From Mesorhizobium sp. M2E.F.Ca.ET.219.01.1.1 (lineage in GTDB: Bacteria; Pseudomonadota; Alphaproteobacteria; Rhizobiales; Rhizobiaceae): 64,000 bases of DNA. Each line of letters opens with the position of its first letter. Position 1 is the stretch's first letter. The stretch spans positions 229,630 through 293,629 of the forward strand of contig NZ_SADT02000001.1 in assembly GCF_004016445.2 (NCBI RefSeq), read 5' to 3'. Positions 8,784-16,155 of the stretch are shown one piece after another. The notes under the pieces are model-generated. The model had not been told where the DNA came from. It did no database searches and saw only the letters and a program-made list of their open reading frames with translations. The position numbers and the translations under genes are program-made.

Positions 8784-10324
8784 GACGCGGCCTCCGCATC
8801 GGAAGCGGGTTTGACCTCGGCAAGGATGCCGACATCCGCCTTGGCGCCGCGCGGCAGGCCGTAGGCGGCCCGCATCAGCGTCGGCTCGTCGGCCTCCTCG
8901 ACCGAAAAAGTGTCGACGACGCGGCCGCCGAAGATGACGATGACGCGGTCGCAGACGCGCTGCACCTCTTCCATTTCGGAGGTGTAGAACAGCACAGACT
9001 TGCCCTGGCCGGCGAGCTCGCGCAGCAGCTTGTAGATTTCCTGCTTGGTGCCGACATCGATGCCGCGCGTCGGGTCGAAGCAAAGGATGGTGCGGGCGTT
9101 GGCCGCGATCCAGCGGGCGATGGTCACCTTCTGCTGGTTGCCGCCGGAAAGCCGCTGCACCTCGCCCTGGGCGCGGGTGTCGATCTGCAATCTGCCGATC
9201 ACGCCGGAAACCACCACCTGCTCGCGGCGCATGCGGATCGGCCCCCATTTGCGCAGCCCGGCGCTGAAGGGCAGCGCGATGTTCTCGCGCACCGAGCGCT
9301 GCATGGCCAAAGCATCGGTGCGGTCGCCCGGCACATAGGCGATGCCGGCCTGGATGGCGTCGCTCGGATGCGAGAACTTCACCGGCGCACCGTCGACGTC
9401 GATCGTGCCGCCGGTCGGACGGATCGAGCCGGCAAGTGCTGCGAAGAGCTCGTCCTGCCCCTGGCCCTCGAGCGCGAAGACGCCGACGACCTCGCCATTG
9501 GCGAGATCGAAGGAGACGTCGTTGAGCTTGGTGCCGAGCTGCAGGTTGCGGACCGACAGGCGCGGACGGCCGCCGGCCGCAACCGCCACCTCATTCGCCG
9601 CGCGCGCGGCGACGCGCGTTTTCTCGATGCGGGTGCCGAGCATCATCTCGACTATTCTTTCCTCGACGCCCGGCTCGATGTCGACGACACCGACCGTGGA
9701 GCCGTCACGCAAAACGGTGGCGCGGTCGCAGAGCGCGGAGATCTCGACGAAACGGTGCGAGATGAAGATGACGGAGCGGCCGGCGTCGCCCTGGCGGCGC
9801 ACGACTTCCAGCACTTTCTCGGCGAGGTTTGCCGGCAGTGCCGCGGTCATCTCGTCGAGCAGAAGCACGTCGGGCTCAACGGCCAGAGCGCGGGCCAGGT
9901 CGAGCACGCGCAGGATGGCCAGGGGGATATGGCGCGCGGTGTCGCGGATGTCGAGGTTCGGAATGCCGAGCTCGCGCACCCAGGCGCGGAAGGGCTCAAC
10001 CGGCGTGCCGGTCAACCGCAAATTGGACAGGACATCGAGGTCGGGGATGAGCGACGGTTCCTGATAGACCGGCAGCAGGCCGGCGCGGCGGGCGGCGGCG
10101 GGCGAACGGACATCGAGCTGCTTGCCGCGGATCAGGATGCGGCCGGCATCCGCCTTGATGGCGCCGGTCAGGATCTTCACCAGCGTCGACTTGCCGGCGC
10201 CGTTGGCGCCCATCAGCGCATGGACCTCGCCCGGCAACACGGACAGCGAAGCGTCGCGAAGTGCTGCAACCGCGCCGTAGTTCTTCGCCACGCCGGTGGC
10301 GTCGAGGAGAGGATTGGTGGTCAA
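8780..10324 (-). CDS. Sugar ABC transporter ATP-binding protein, tandem NBD
   Basis: ATPase that powers the two permeases. Two fused nucleotide-binding domains are visible. The first has a good Walker A (GANGAGKST) and a Walker B reading LLLDEMTAA, but the usual ABC signature before it is replaced by PLAILRVLDLARAL. The second has a clear LSGGNQQK signature and a degenerate Walker A (EGQGQDE), which is usual in this family. I choose the TTG at 10324 (MTTNPLLDATG) because the alternative in-frame GTG at 10351 lies inside the palindrome of a dispersed repeat and has no ribosome-binding site. Length is about 514 residues, normal for CUT2 ATPases. Confidence 0.88.
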   Translation of the reverse strand: MTTNPLLDATGVAKNYGAVAALRDASLSVLPGEVHALMGANGAGKSTLVKILTGAIKADAGRILIRGKQLDVRSPAAARRAGLLPVYQEPSLIPDLDVLSNLRLTGTPVEPFRAWVRELGIPNLDIRDTARHIPLAILRVLDLARALAVEPDVLLLDEMTAALPANLAEKVLEVVRRQGDAGRSVIFISHRFVEISALCDRATVLRDGSTVGVVDIEPGVEERIVEMMLGTRIEKTRVAARAANEVAVAAGGRPRLSVRNLQLGTKLNDVSFDLANGEVVGVFALEGQGQDELFAALAGSIRPTGGTIDVDGAPVKFSHPSDAIQAGIAYVPGDRTDALAMQRSVRENIALPFSAGLRKWGPIRMRREQVVVSGVIGRLQIDTRAQGEVQRLSGGNQQKVTIARWIAANARTILCFDPTRGIDVGTKQEIYKLLRELAGQGKSVLFYTSEMEEVQRVCDRVIVIFGGRVVDTFSVEEADEPTLMRAAYGLPRGAKADVGILAEVKPASDAEAAS

Positions 10325-10340
10325 AGCGTTCTCGGGTCTG

Positions 10341-10440
10341 GAGCGTTTCACCGTTTCATGGAAACGGCGAACCGCTCTATCTTTTGTTTTTACGCAATTC
10401 CGGACGGAACACCGCTCGCACTTTTCCTGGAATTGCTCGA
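10341..10440. repeat. RIME-like two-palindrome intergenic repeat, copy 1
   Basis: Two adjacent palindromic modules. Module one is at 10341-10377, with arms GAGCGTTTCACCGTTTC and GAAACGGCGAACCGCTC. Module two is at 10394-10436, bounded by GCAATTCC and GGAATTGC. The same arrangement occurs at 14955-15057. This organisation fits the rhizobial intergenic mosaic elements (RIME) I know from the literature; the family name is inference. It separates the binding-protein gene from the ATPase gene and may act as an mRNA-stabilising hairpin that gives the binding protein excess expression. Confidence 0.8.
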
Positions 10441-10525
10441 AGGCTCAAACTATGCGTGACAAATCAAATGGCAAGGACGCCGGACCTTGGTCGGGCGTCC
10501 TCGCGCTTCAGTTCAGATCAGGTGC

Positions 10526-11560
10526 TTACTCGCCCGGACCCTTGCAGGCGACGATCTGGTCCTTGGTGTAGGTCGTCCAGTCCGGGATAGAGATCGAGAC
10601 CGGCCATTCGGGGCTGAGCGACGGATCGGCGGCGGACTTCAGCTTGGCTTTGCCTTCGTTGGTGGCGTTTTCCCATAGCTGCGGCTCGACCAGCACGGTC
10701 TGCTGCGCCGGCTTCTTGCCGTCGAGGATCTGCAGCGCCAGCGTCACGCCGGCGCCGCCGATCGAGCCGGGGTTGGTGACGGCAGCGCCGACCAGGCCCT
10801 TGACCGTGTTCAACTGGCCGACGAAACCGGCATTGTCGGCGCCGACGACCGGCACCATGGGCGCCTGCTGCTCGACCAGCGCGTCGACGATGACGTTGTC
10901 GATGCCGGAGGTCCAGATGCCGTTGATCGGTGTGCCGGTGGCGAGGAAGGAGAGGATCTGCTGCTTGGCCTGATCCTGCTGCCAGCCGGTGAAGACCTCC
11001 TGCGCTACCTTCACGTCCGGGAATTCGGCCAGCGCCTTCTTGAAGCCTTTGTCGCGGTCGCTGTCAGCCGAGGCGCCGGCGGCGCCGCGCATATAGAACA
11101 CCTCGCCCTTGCCGCCCATCTGCTGGAACAGCCACTTGGCGCCGAGATAGGCATATTGTTCCTGGTTGTTGGAGATGATGTAGGCGGACGGCTCGGTCAC
11201 CGCCTGGTCGACGGCGACGACGACGATGCCGGCCTTGGTGGCTTCTTCCAGACCTGCCGTGATGCCGGCCGGATCGGCCGGGTTGACGACGATGGCGTCG
11301 ACCTTGGCGCTGATCAGGTTGCGGATGTCCTCGAGCTGGCCGGCGGCGTCGGTGTTGCGGTGGGCGATGTTGAGCTTCGCCACCTCGCCGGAAGCGAGCG
11401 CCTGTGCCTTCATCGCGCAGATCATTTCCTCGCGCCAGCCATTGCCCTGCACAGTGTTGGAAATGCCGATCGTGTACTTGCCGGCGGCGGCCGAGACGCC
11501 CACCGAGGCAAGCAAGGCGGCGCCGGCAAGAAGCGAGGCCACGGTCAGATGTTTCTTCAT
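10526..11560 (-). CDS. Sugar ABC transporter substrate-binding protein
   Basis: Periplasmic binding protein of the CUT2 importer. It has a clear signal peptide (MKKHLTVASLLAGAALL, with probable cleavage after SVGVSA) and a ribose-binding-protein-like fold: GKYTIGISNTVQGNGW at the start of the mature protein, NPADPAGITAGLEEA in the first lobe and WTSGIDNVIVDALVEQ in the second. The 344 residues are typical. The ATG at 11560 is preceded by a strong GGAGGAG box; an in-frame start 18 bases further upstream has none. The ligand cannot be read from the sequence. Confidence 0.93.
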   Translation of the reverse strand: MKKHLTVASLLAGAALLASVGVSAAAGKYTIGISNTVQGNGWREEMICAMKAQALASGEVAKLNIAHRNTDAAGQLEDIRNLISAKVDAIVVNPADPAGITAGLEEATKAGIVVVAVDQAVTEPSAYIISNNQEQYAYLGAKWLFQQMGGKGEVFYMRGAAGASADSDRDKGFKKALAEFPDVKVAQEVFTGWQQDQAKQQILSFLATGTPINGIWTSGIDNVIVDALVEQQAPMVPVVGADNAGFVGQLNTVKGLVGAAVTNPGSIGGAGVTLALQILDGKKPAQQTVLVEPQLWENATNEGKAKLKSAADPSLSPEWPVSISIPDWTTYTKDQIVACKGPGE

Positions 11561-11585
11561 GTCAGTACTCCTCCACATTGATCTT

Positions 11586-11613
11586 TTCAGTTCAGTCGAT
11601 TGTTCAGTTCAGT
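11586..11613. repeat. Exact 11-bp direct repeat in 5' leader
   Basis: TTCAGTTCAGT occurs at 11586-11596 and again at 11603-11613, a 17-base period. It lies between the intercistronic hairpin and the start of the binding-protein gene. It could be a protein or small-RNA contact site in the leader, or a slippage product. No function can be assigned. Confidence 0.6.
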
Positions 11614-11618
11614 TCCAG

Positions 11619-11639
11619 GGCGCCGACATGGTCGGCGCC
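11619..11639 (-). terminator. Intercistronic hairpin, possible attenuator
   Basis: A perfect inverted repeat, GGCGCCGAC-ATG-GTCGGCGCC, lies ten bases after the stop of the isomerase gene and before the binding-protein gene. In the direction of transcription it is not followed by a T run, so it is more likely an mRNA processing or stabilising hairpin, or a partial terminator, than a strong intrinsic terminator. Confidence 0.6.
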
Positions 11640-11648
11640 GGGCTTTCG

Positions 11649-12560
11649 TCATTTGATGAAGGGGCGCAGCACGTCGCGGGCAAGCAGGAAGCCGCGCTTG
11701 ACCTTTTCATCCGTCCCCTCGAAGCGCCGGTCCTCATGCTCGATGATGACCGGCCCGTCATAACCGGCCCGGTAGAGGCCCGAAAAAATCCTGCTCCAAT
11801 CGATGTCCCCAAGCCCCGGCATGCGCGGCACCTGCCAGCCTATGCCAGCGGAAAGGATTCCGCGCTCGTACAAACCATCATGATCAATCATCAGGTCCTT
11901 GGCATGCACATGCAGCATGCTCTTGCCGAACTCGCGGATGAAGCGCTCCTTGTCGATCATCTGCCAGACGAGATGCGACGGGTCGAAATTCATGCCGACA
12001 TCGCCGCCCCAGGCTTCGAGGATGCGGCGCCAGACGTAAGGCGAGTAGGCGATGTTGTGCCCGCCCGGCCATTCGTCATAGCTGAAGATCATCGGGCAAT
12101 TCTCGAAGGCGAGTTTTACACCGTGTTCGCGGGCGTGGGCGATGATCGCCGGCCAGACCTTTTGCGCGTCCTCCCAGTTGGCGTCGACATGCTTCGAGGC
12201 GTCGCCGCCGCAGAATGTGTTGACCAGCGAAACACCCATGCGGCTCGCCAGCACGATCACCTTCTTCAGGTGATCGATCACCGCCTCGCGATGCGCCCGG
12301 TCGGGATGGAGCGGATTGGGGTAGAAGCCGAGGCCGGAGATGGCGAGGCCCTTGCCGGCAAGCCCGGCGGCAATGTCCTTGGCTTCAGCGGCCGAGATGT
12401 CCACATCGATATGGCTGGTGCCGGCATAGCGGCGGCTGGCTCCGGAAGTCTTCGGCCAGCAGGCGATTTCCAGCGCCTCGAAACCGGCCGAGCTCGCCCA
12501 GTCGGCGACGTCGCCGAGGGCAGTATCCGGAAATGGTGCCGTGAGCAGTCCAAGTTTCAT
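11649..12560 (-). CDS. Sugar phosphate isomerase/epimerase, TIM-barrel
   Basis: Probable cytoplasmic isomerase or epimerase of the xylose-isomerase-like TIM-barrel superfamily (AP endonuclease 2 fold). Visible landmarks are SSAGFEALEIACWP in the first strands, HIDVDISAAEA, FCGGDASKHVD, VKLAFENCPM with a metal-ligand Glu, MNFDPSHLVWQ with Asp and His ligands, and VIIEHEDRRFEG near the C-terminus, the usual set of divalent-metal ligands. The 303 residues are normal. The ATG at 12560 follows a GGGAGG box. It sits 19 bases after the mannitol-dehydrogenase-family gene and probably acts on the same imported carbohydrate. Confidence 0.88.
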   Translation of the reverse strand: MKLGLLTAPFPDTALGDVADWASSAGFEALEIACWPKTSGASRRYAGTSHIDVDISAAEAKDIAAGLAGKGLAISGLGFYPNPLHPDRAHREAVIDHLKKVIVLASRMGVSLVNTFCGGDASKHVDANWEDAQKVWPAIIAHAREHGVKLAFENCPMIFSYDEWPGGHNIAYSPYVWRRILEAWGGDVGMNFDPSHLVWQMIDKERFIREFGKSMLHVHAKDLMIDHDGLYERGILSAGIGWQVPRMPGLGDIDWSRIFSGLYRAGYDGPVIIEHEDRRFEGTDEKVKRGFLLARDVLRPFIK

Positions 12561-12579
12561 GATGCCTCCCAATACCAAA

Positions 12580-14106
12580 CTATGCAGATCGAGCCGGCTG
12601 CTTCAACGGCGCATCTGTTGGCCCAGAACTGACTTGTTTGACAAAGCCCATCGGATCATTCGAGAGCAGGCCGTCGAGACCGGCGACGACATGCGCTCGG
12701 AACGTCGCGTTGGCGGCCAAGGACGGGTCGAAGACAGCGTCGATTGCCAAGATCGCGTCGGCGAGCAGTTTGCTGTCCCAACCAATGCGGTCGGCGATTG
12801 CCGCGATCCTGTCGGCAAAGGGATCCGACACCTGCCAGGCGCGGCCGAAGCGCGCCGACGCCTTGATCAGATAGGCCATCCAGCCGGCCACGGGAACCGA
12901 AAGAAGCTCGATGCTCCCGCCCTTCGCCAGGCGGTCGCGGATAGGGTTGAGCAGGCGTTGCACGATCTTCTGCGAGCCGTCGGTGGCGATCTGGTGGTTG
13001 CGATGGCGGATCGCAGTGTTGGTGAGGCGCGACAGGCTCTGCTCGACATAGGCTGTGGGCGAGATCCCGGGCACGGGCATCAGCGTCGGCAGTGTTTCCT
13101 CGGTCAGCATGCGGCGGACGACTCCTGCCAGAAGCGGGTCGGCTATCGTCTCGAATGTGTGCTCGAAACCGCCCAAAACCCCGAGATAGCTGAGCGTCGT
13201 CTGGGCGCCGTTCAGCACCCGCATCTTGAGATGCTCGAATGGCGTGACGTCATCGACGAAGCTGGCGCCGACAAGGTCCCAACGCGGCACGCGGCCGGCG
13301 AAGCGGTCCTCGATCACCCATTGACGGAAACGCTCGCCGACGACGACGGCGGCATCGCGGTAGCCGAAGCGCTGCTCAACCGTGTCGATGTCGGCCGCGG
13401 TCGTCGCCGGCGCGATGCGGTCGACCATGGCCGAAGGGAAGGCGACATTGGCATCGATCCAGTCCGCAAGCTTCCGGCCGCGCCGCTCGGCGAATGTGCG
13501 CACGACATTGCTAAGGATGATGCCGTTGGTTGGGATGTTGTCGCAGGAGAGCAGCGTCACCGGCCTGCCATGCGAAGCCATGCGCAGTTCCACCGCCCTT
13601 GCCAATATGCCGGGCATGCTGCGCGGCCTCTCGGGATTGGCGAGGTCGTGGACGATGTCGGGGTGGTCGAGGTCGAGCGCGCCGCTCGAGGGGATGTGGC
13701 AATAGCCTTTTTCGGTCACCGTCATGGTGACCATCTCGATCTCGGGCGAGGCGAGCACGTCCAGCGCCGGCGCGGCACTCTCCTGACTGTCGACGATGCG
13801 CACGATGCTGCCGATGATGTGCGCTTCGACTTCGTCATTCTGACGGATCAGCCGCGTGTAAAGACCGTCCTGTTTCCCAAGCGTCTCGGCAAGCAAAGGC
13901 GGCCGGATGTTGATGCCGACCAGTCCCCAGCGGTCGAAATCCTTCGCCAGAAGATCGTCGGTGTATTCTGCCTGATGGCAGCGATGAAAGGCGCCAACGC
14001 CGATATGGGCGATGCCGGGCCTCAGCGCGGCGCGATCGTAAGCCGGCTTGCGGACCTCTGACGGCAATCGGCCGAGCAACGCGGGGCCGAGGTTCTCGGC
14101 GCTCAC
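12580..14106 (-). CDS. Mannitol dehydrogenase family protein (fructuronate reductase-like)
   Basis: NAD(P)-dependent long-chain polyol or hexuronate dehydrogenase, probably interconverting a keto sugar acid or ketose with its alcohol. The N-terminal nucleotide-binding signature IAHIGVGAFHRCHQAEY is intact. The catalytic region reads KMRVLNGAQ; the classical family pattern is Lys-x4-Asn-x2-His, so the last position is Gln here instead of His. The GTG at 14106 overlaps the stop of the SDR gene by four bases; an in-frame ATG at 14127 is possible. Length is about 508 residues. It is the second gene of the operon after the SDR. Fructuronate, mannonate, mannitol or arabinitol chemistry cannot be told apart by eye. 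Confidence 0.87.
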   Translation of the reverse strand: MSAENLGPALLGRLPSEVRKPAYDRAALRPGIAHIGVGAFHRCHQAEYTDDLLAKDFDRWGLVGINIRPPLLAETLGKQDGLYTRLIRQNDEVEAHIIGSIVRIVDSQESAAPALDVLASPEIEMVTMTVTEKGYCHIPSSGALDLDHPDIVHDLANPERPRSMPGILARAVELRMASHGRPVTLLSCDNIPTNGIILSNVVRTFAERRGRKLADWIDANVAFPSAMVDRIAPATTAADIDTVEQRFGYRDAAVVVGERFRQWVIEDRFAGRVPRWDLVGASFVDDVTPFEHLKMRVLNGAQTTLSYLGVLGGFEHTFETIADPLLAGVVRRMLTEETLPTLMPVPGISPTAYVEQSLSRLTNTAIRHRNHQIATDGSQKIVQRLLNPIRDRLAKGGSIELLSVPVAGWMAYLIKASARFGRAWQVSDPFADRIAAIADRIGWDSKLLADAILAIDAVFDPSLAANATFRAHVVAGLDGLLSNDPMGFVKQVSSGPTDAPLKQPARSA

Positions 14107-14885
14107 CGGTTGGCTCCGATCACCCATTGCTCCTGGTCGACCAGCGTGCCGGTCATCGGGCCGGCCGCGTCGGAGAGCAGGAAGACGGCGAGATTGGCGA
14201 TGTCGGTGACGGAGAACAGCCGGCCGAAGGGCTGCGTCGCATTGGCGGCATCGAGCCAGCCCGGACCGTGGCCGAGCGTCTCGGCCTGCATGATGCGTTC
14301 GGCCGGGGTGTCGGTCCAGCCGACATTGATGCCGTTGACGCGGATGCGGTCGAAGCGGTGGGCGTTGGCGGCGTTCTTGGTCAGCGTCGCCAGCGCGCCC
14401 TTGGTGGCGGAATAGACGGCAAGCTCCGGCGCGCCGCAATGCGCGTTGATCGACAGGATGTTGACGACCGCGCCGCCCTGTCCGCGCTTCTTCATGTCGG
14501 CGATCGCCGCCTGCATGAGGAAGAAGGGCGCGCGGGCGTTGACGGCAAACAGCGACGCCCAATCGTCGAGCGTGGCATCGACGAAGGAGGCGCGATCGGT
14601 GAGGCCGGCGGCGTTGACGAGACCGTCGATGCGGCCGAAGCGTTTGATGCAGGCTTCGGCCAACCGCGCCGGGGCTTCGGGATCGCCGAGGTCGGCGGCA
14701 GCGAAAGCGGTGGCGGCACCCATGGCCGTGAGTTCGGCGGCAACAGCGTCGCCGCGCTTTTGGTCCCGGCCGGTTATCAGCAGTCCGGCAGCGCCCGAGC
14801 GCGCAAGCGTCTCGGCAACCGCCCGGCCGATGCCTTGCGTTGCGCCGGTGACCAGCACCACCTTGCCGTCGAGACGAACCTCCAT
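14103..14885 (-). CDS. SDR family NAD(P)-dependent oxidoreductase
   Basis: Classical short-chain dehydrogenase of 260 residues. It shows the cofactor motif TGATQGIGRAVAE, the NAG-type motif VNAAGL, an active-site Ser (NILSIN region) and YSATKGALATLTK, containing the catalytic Tyr-x3-Lys. It is the first gene of the carbohydrate operon and overlaps the polyol dehydrogenase gene by four bases, so the two probably act in sequence on one sugar or polyol. The start at 14885 is preceded by a GGAGGA box. The AT-rich region just upstream holds the operator described at 14906-14936. Confidence 0.92.
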   Translation of the reverse strand: MEVRLDGKVVLVTGATQGIGRAVAETLARSGAAGLLITGRDQKRGDAVAAELTAMGAATAFAAADLGDPEAPARLAEACIKRFGRIDGLVNAAGLTDRASFVDATLDDWASLFAVNARAPFFLMQAAIADMKKRGQGGAVVNILSINAHCGAPELAVYSATKGALATLTKNAANAHRFDRIRVNGINVGWTDTPAERIMQAETLGHGPGWLDAANATQPFGRLFSVTDIANLAVFLLSDAAGPMTGTLVDQEQWVIGANR

Positions 14886-14905
14886 TCCTCCTCCGGGAAC
14901 AAAGT

Positions 14906-14936
14906 TTCCATTTTTTAGAATATGGAATGATAGTTC
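14906..14936. promoter_or_regulatory. Probable RpiR-type operator upstream of carbohydrate operon
   Basis: An AT-rich promoter segment with an inverted repeat TTCCAT-N10-ATGGAA (14906-14927) and, overlapping it, GAATGATAGTTC (14925-14936). The latter 12-mer reappears with one change (GAATGATATTTC) on the minus strand at 16071-16082, upstream of the Gfo/Idh/MocA gene. Sharing between the two promoters around the RpiR-type regulator gene is the reason for calling it that regulator's operator. This is inference from position and repetition. Confidence 0.55.
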
Positions 14937-14954
14937 CCTTTAGTCAACCGCGCT

Positions 14955-15057
14955 AGAGCGGTTCACCGTTTTCTTGGAACCGGTGAACCGCTCTATCTCC
15001 TTGTCTTGCGCAATTCCGGACGGAAAACCGCTCCACACTTTTCCTGGAATTGCTCTT
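14955..15057. repeat. RIME-like two-palindrome intergenic repeat, copy 2
   Basis: Module one, 14955-14994, has perfect 14-base arms, AGAGCGGTTCACCG and CGGTGAACCGCTCT. Module two, 15010-15053, is bounded by GCAATTCC and GGAATTGC. It ends just before the stop codon of the RpiR-type gene, so its hairpins fall in that gene's 3' untranslated region and could terminate or protect the transcript. It is similar over its whole length to 10341-10440. Confidence 0.82.
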
Positions 15058-15058
15058 G

Positions 15059-15958
15059 TCAGCCTGTCCGGCGCGCGACGACGCCGTGGACCAGGGCCAT
15101 GCCGACCGCGAGCGAGGCGGCTAGGGAACGGAAGCCGCCAAAATCCTGCTCGACCACCTCCAGCCAGGTGTCGGAGAGCTTCACCAGCGGCGAAAAAGTG
15201 CTGTCGGTGATGGTGAGGATGCGCGCCCTGCGCTCATGCGCGACCGCGACGAGATCGGGCGTGATCGAATTGTAGGGGCTGAAGGAGACAGCGAGCGCCG
15301 CATCGCGCGGCGTGATGCAGCCGACCTGGTCGAGCGCGGTCGAGCCGACATTGTCGACCAGCACATTGCGCACACCCTGCTGCGACAGCGTCAGCGACAG
15401 GTAGGTGGTGACGGGAAAGGCGCGCTTGCTGCCGATGACATAGATCAGCTCGGCCGCCGCCAGATGGTCGATCATCGTCTCGAAAGCGGCGATATCGAAA
15501 TTGTTGCTAATGCGGCCGAGCGAGGCCTGGCAGGCGCCGACCATGCCGTTGAGGAAATGCAGGTCGGCATTCGGCTCCTCGGGCCTGTCCGGGCCGCCTT
15601 GCGCATCCGGCCAGGAGCCCTTCATGCGATCCTTGAACAGGAGCTGGAAATCGGAAAAGCCCGAATAGCCGAAGATCTGCGCGAAGCGCACCAGGGTCGA
15701 CGGCTGCACGCCGGCCTGGTCCGCCACCTGCGCGATCGTGCCCAGCGCCACTTCGCTCGGATGCTGCCAGAGGAAGATCGCCACCTGGCGAAGCCGTTTC
15801 GGGAAATGCAAGGTTCCCGACGCAAGCACCGCCCGCAGCTCTTCATAGGTTTGTGGCTTGGTGTAGCCCAGTGCTGCCAGCGAACGGCTTCGCTTTCTCG
15901 CAGCCGTTTCAATGCTGTGCGCAAACGGTTCGTCGGCCGTTCGGCGATGGCCGCTCAT
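15059..15958 (-). CDS. MurR/RpiR family transcriptional regulator
   Basis: DNA-binding regulator of sugar metabolism. It has an N-terminal RpiR-type helix-turn-helix at about residues 45-115 (LPFPKRL-like segment, then TIAQVADQAGVQPSTLVRFAQ) and a C-terminal SIS sugar-phosphate-binding domain (AELIYVIGSKRAFPVTTYL, then SFSPYNSITPDLV). The 299 residues are typical. It lies between the catabolic operon and the divergent oxidoreductase gene and probably controls both in response to a phosphorylated or keto-sugar effector. The first 30 residues look unstructured, so the true start may be somewhat later. Confidence 0.9.
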   Translation of the reverse strand: MSGHRRTADEPFAHSIETAARKRSRSLAALGYTKPQTYEELRAVLASGTLHFPKRLRQVAIFLWQHPSEVALGTIAQVADQAGVQPSTLVRFAQIFGYSGFSDFQLLFKDRMKGSWPDAQGGPDRPEEPNADLHFLNGMVGACQASLGRISNNFDIAAFETMIDHLAAAELIYVIGSKRAFPVTTYLSLTLSQQGVRNVLVDNVGSTALDQVGCITPRDAALAVSFSPYNSITPDLVAVAHERRARILTITDSTFSPLVKLSDTWLEVVEQDFGGFRSLAASLAVGMALVHGVVARRTG

Positions 15959-16070
15959 ACGACGTACCCAAAGACGGTTTGAGACACCCGAACCCTCCTC
16001 CGGAGGCGGCCCACCAATTGGGCCACGAGAAACGCTAGCGCGGCACGATCGTTTTACAAAACAAAAAATA

Positions 16071-16082
16071 GAAATATCATTC
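16071..16082 (-). promoter_or_regulatory. Probable RpiR-type operator upstream of oxidoreductase gene
   Basis: On the minus strand this reads GAATGATATTTC, an 11 of 12 match to GAATGATAGTTC upstream of the SDR operon. It lies in an A/T-rich stretch (16050-16090) between the divergent RpiR-type regulator and oxidoreductase genes, where an autoregulatory and divergent promoter is expected. Confidence 0.5.
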
Positions 16083-16155
16083 GAAAAATGACGGTGGACT
16101 GCCTATGTCCGCACCACGGCGATACATCGCTGCAACCGGGAGGATAATCTCAATC

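Noticed and set aside
11226..14061. Plus-strand open frames opposite the isomerase and mannitol-dehydrogenase-family genes
   Set aside because: Low-complexity translations without known motifs; the minus-strand genes have family signatures and ribosome sites.
14933..14937. GTTCC upstream of the SDR operon as a minus-strand EcfG promoter
   Set aside because: No AAC at the required distance; the surrounding inverted repeats fit a local regulator better.
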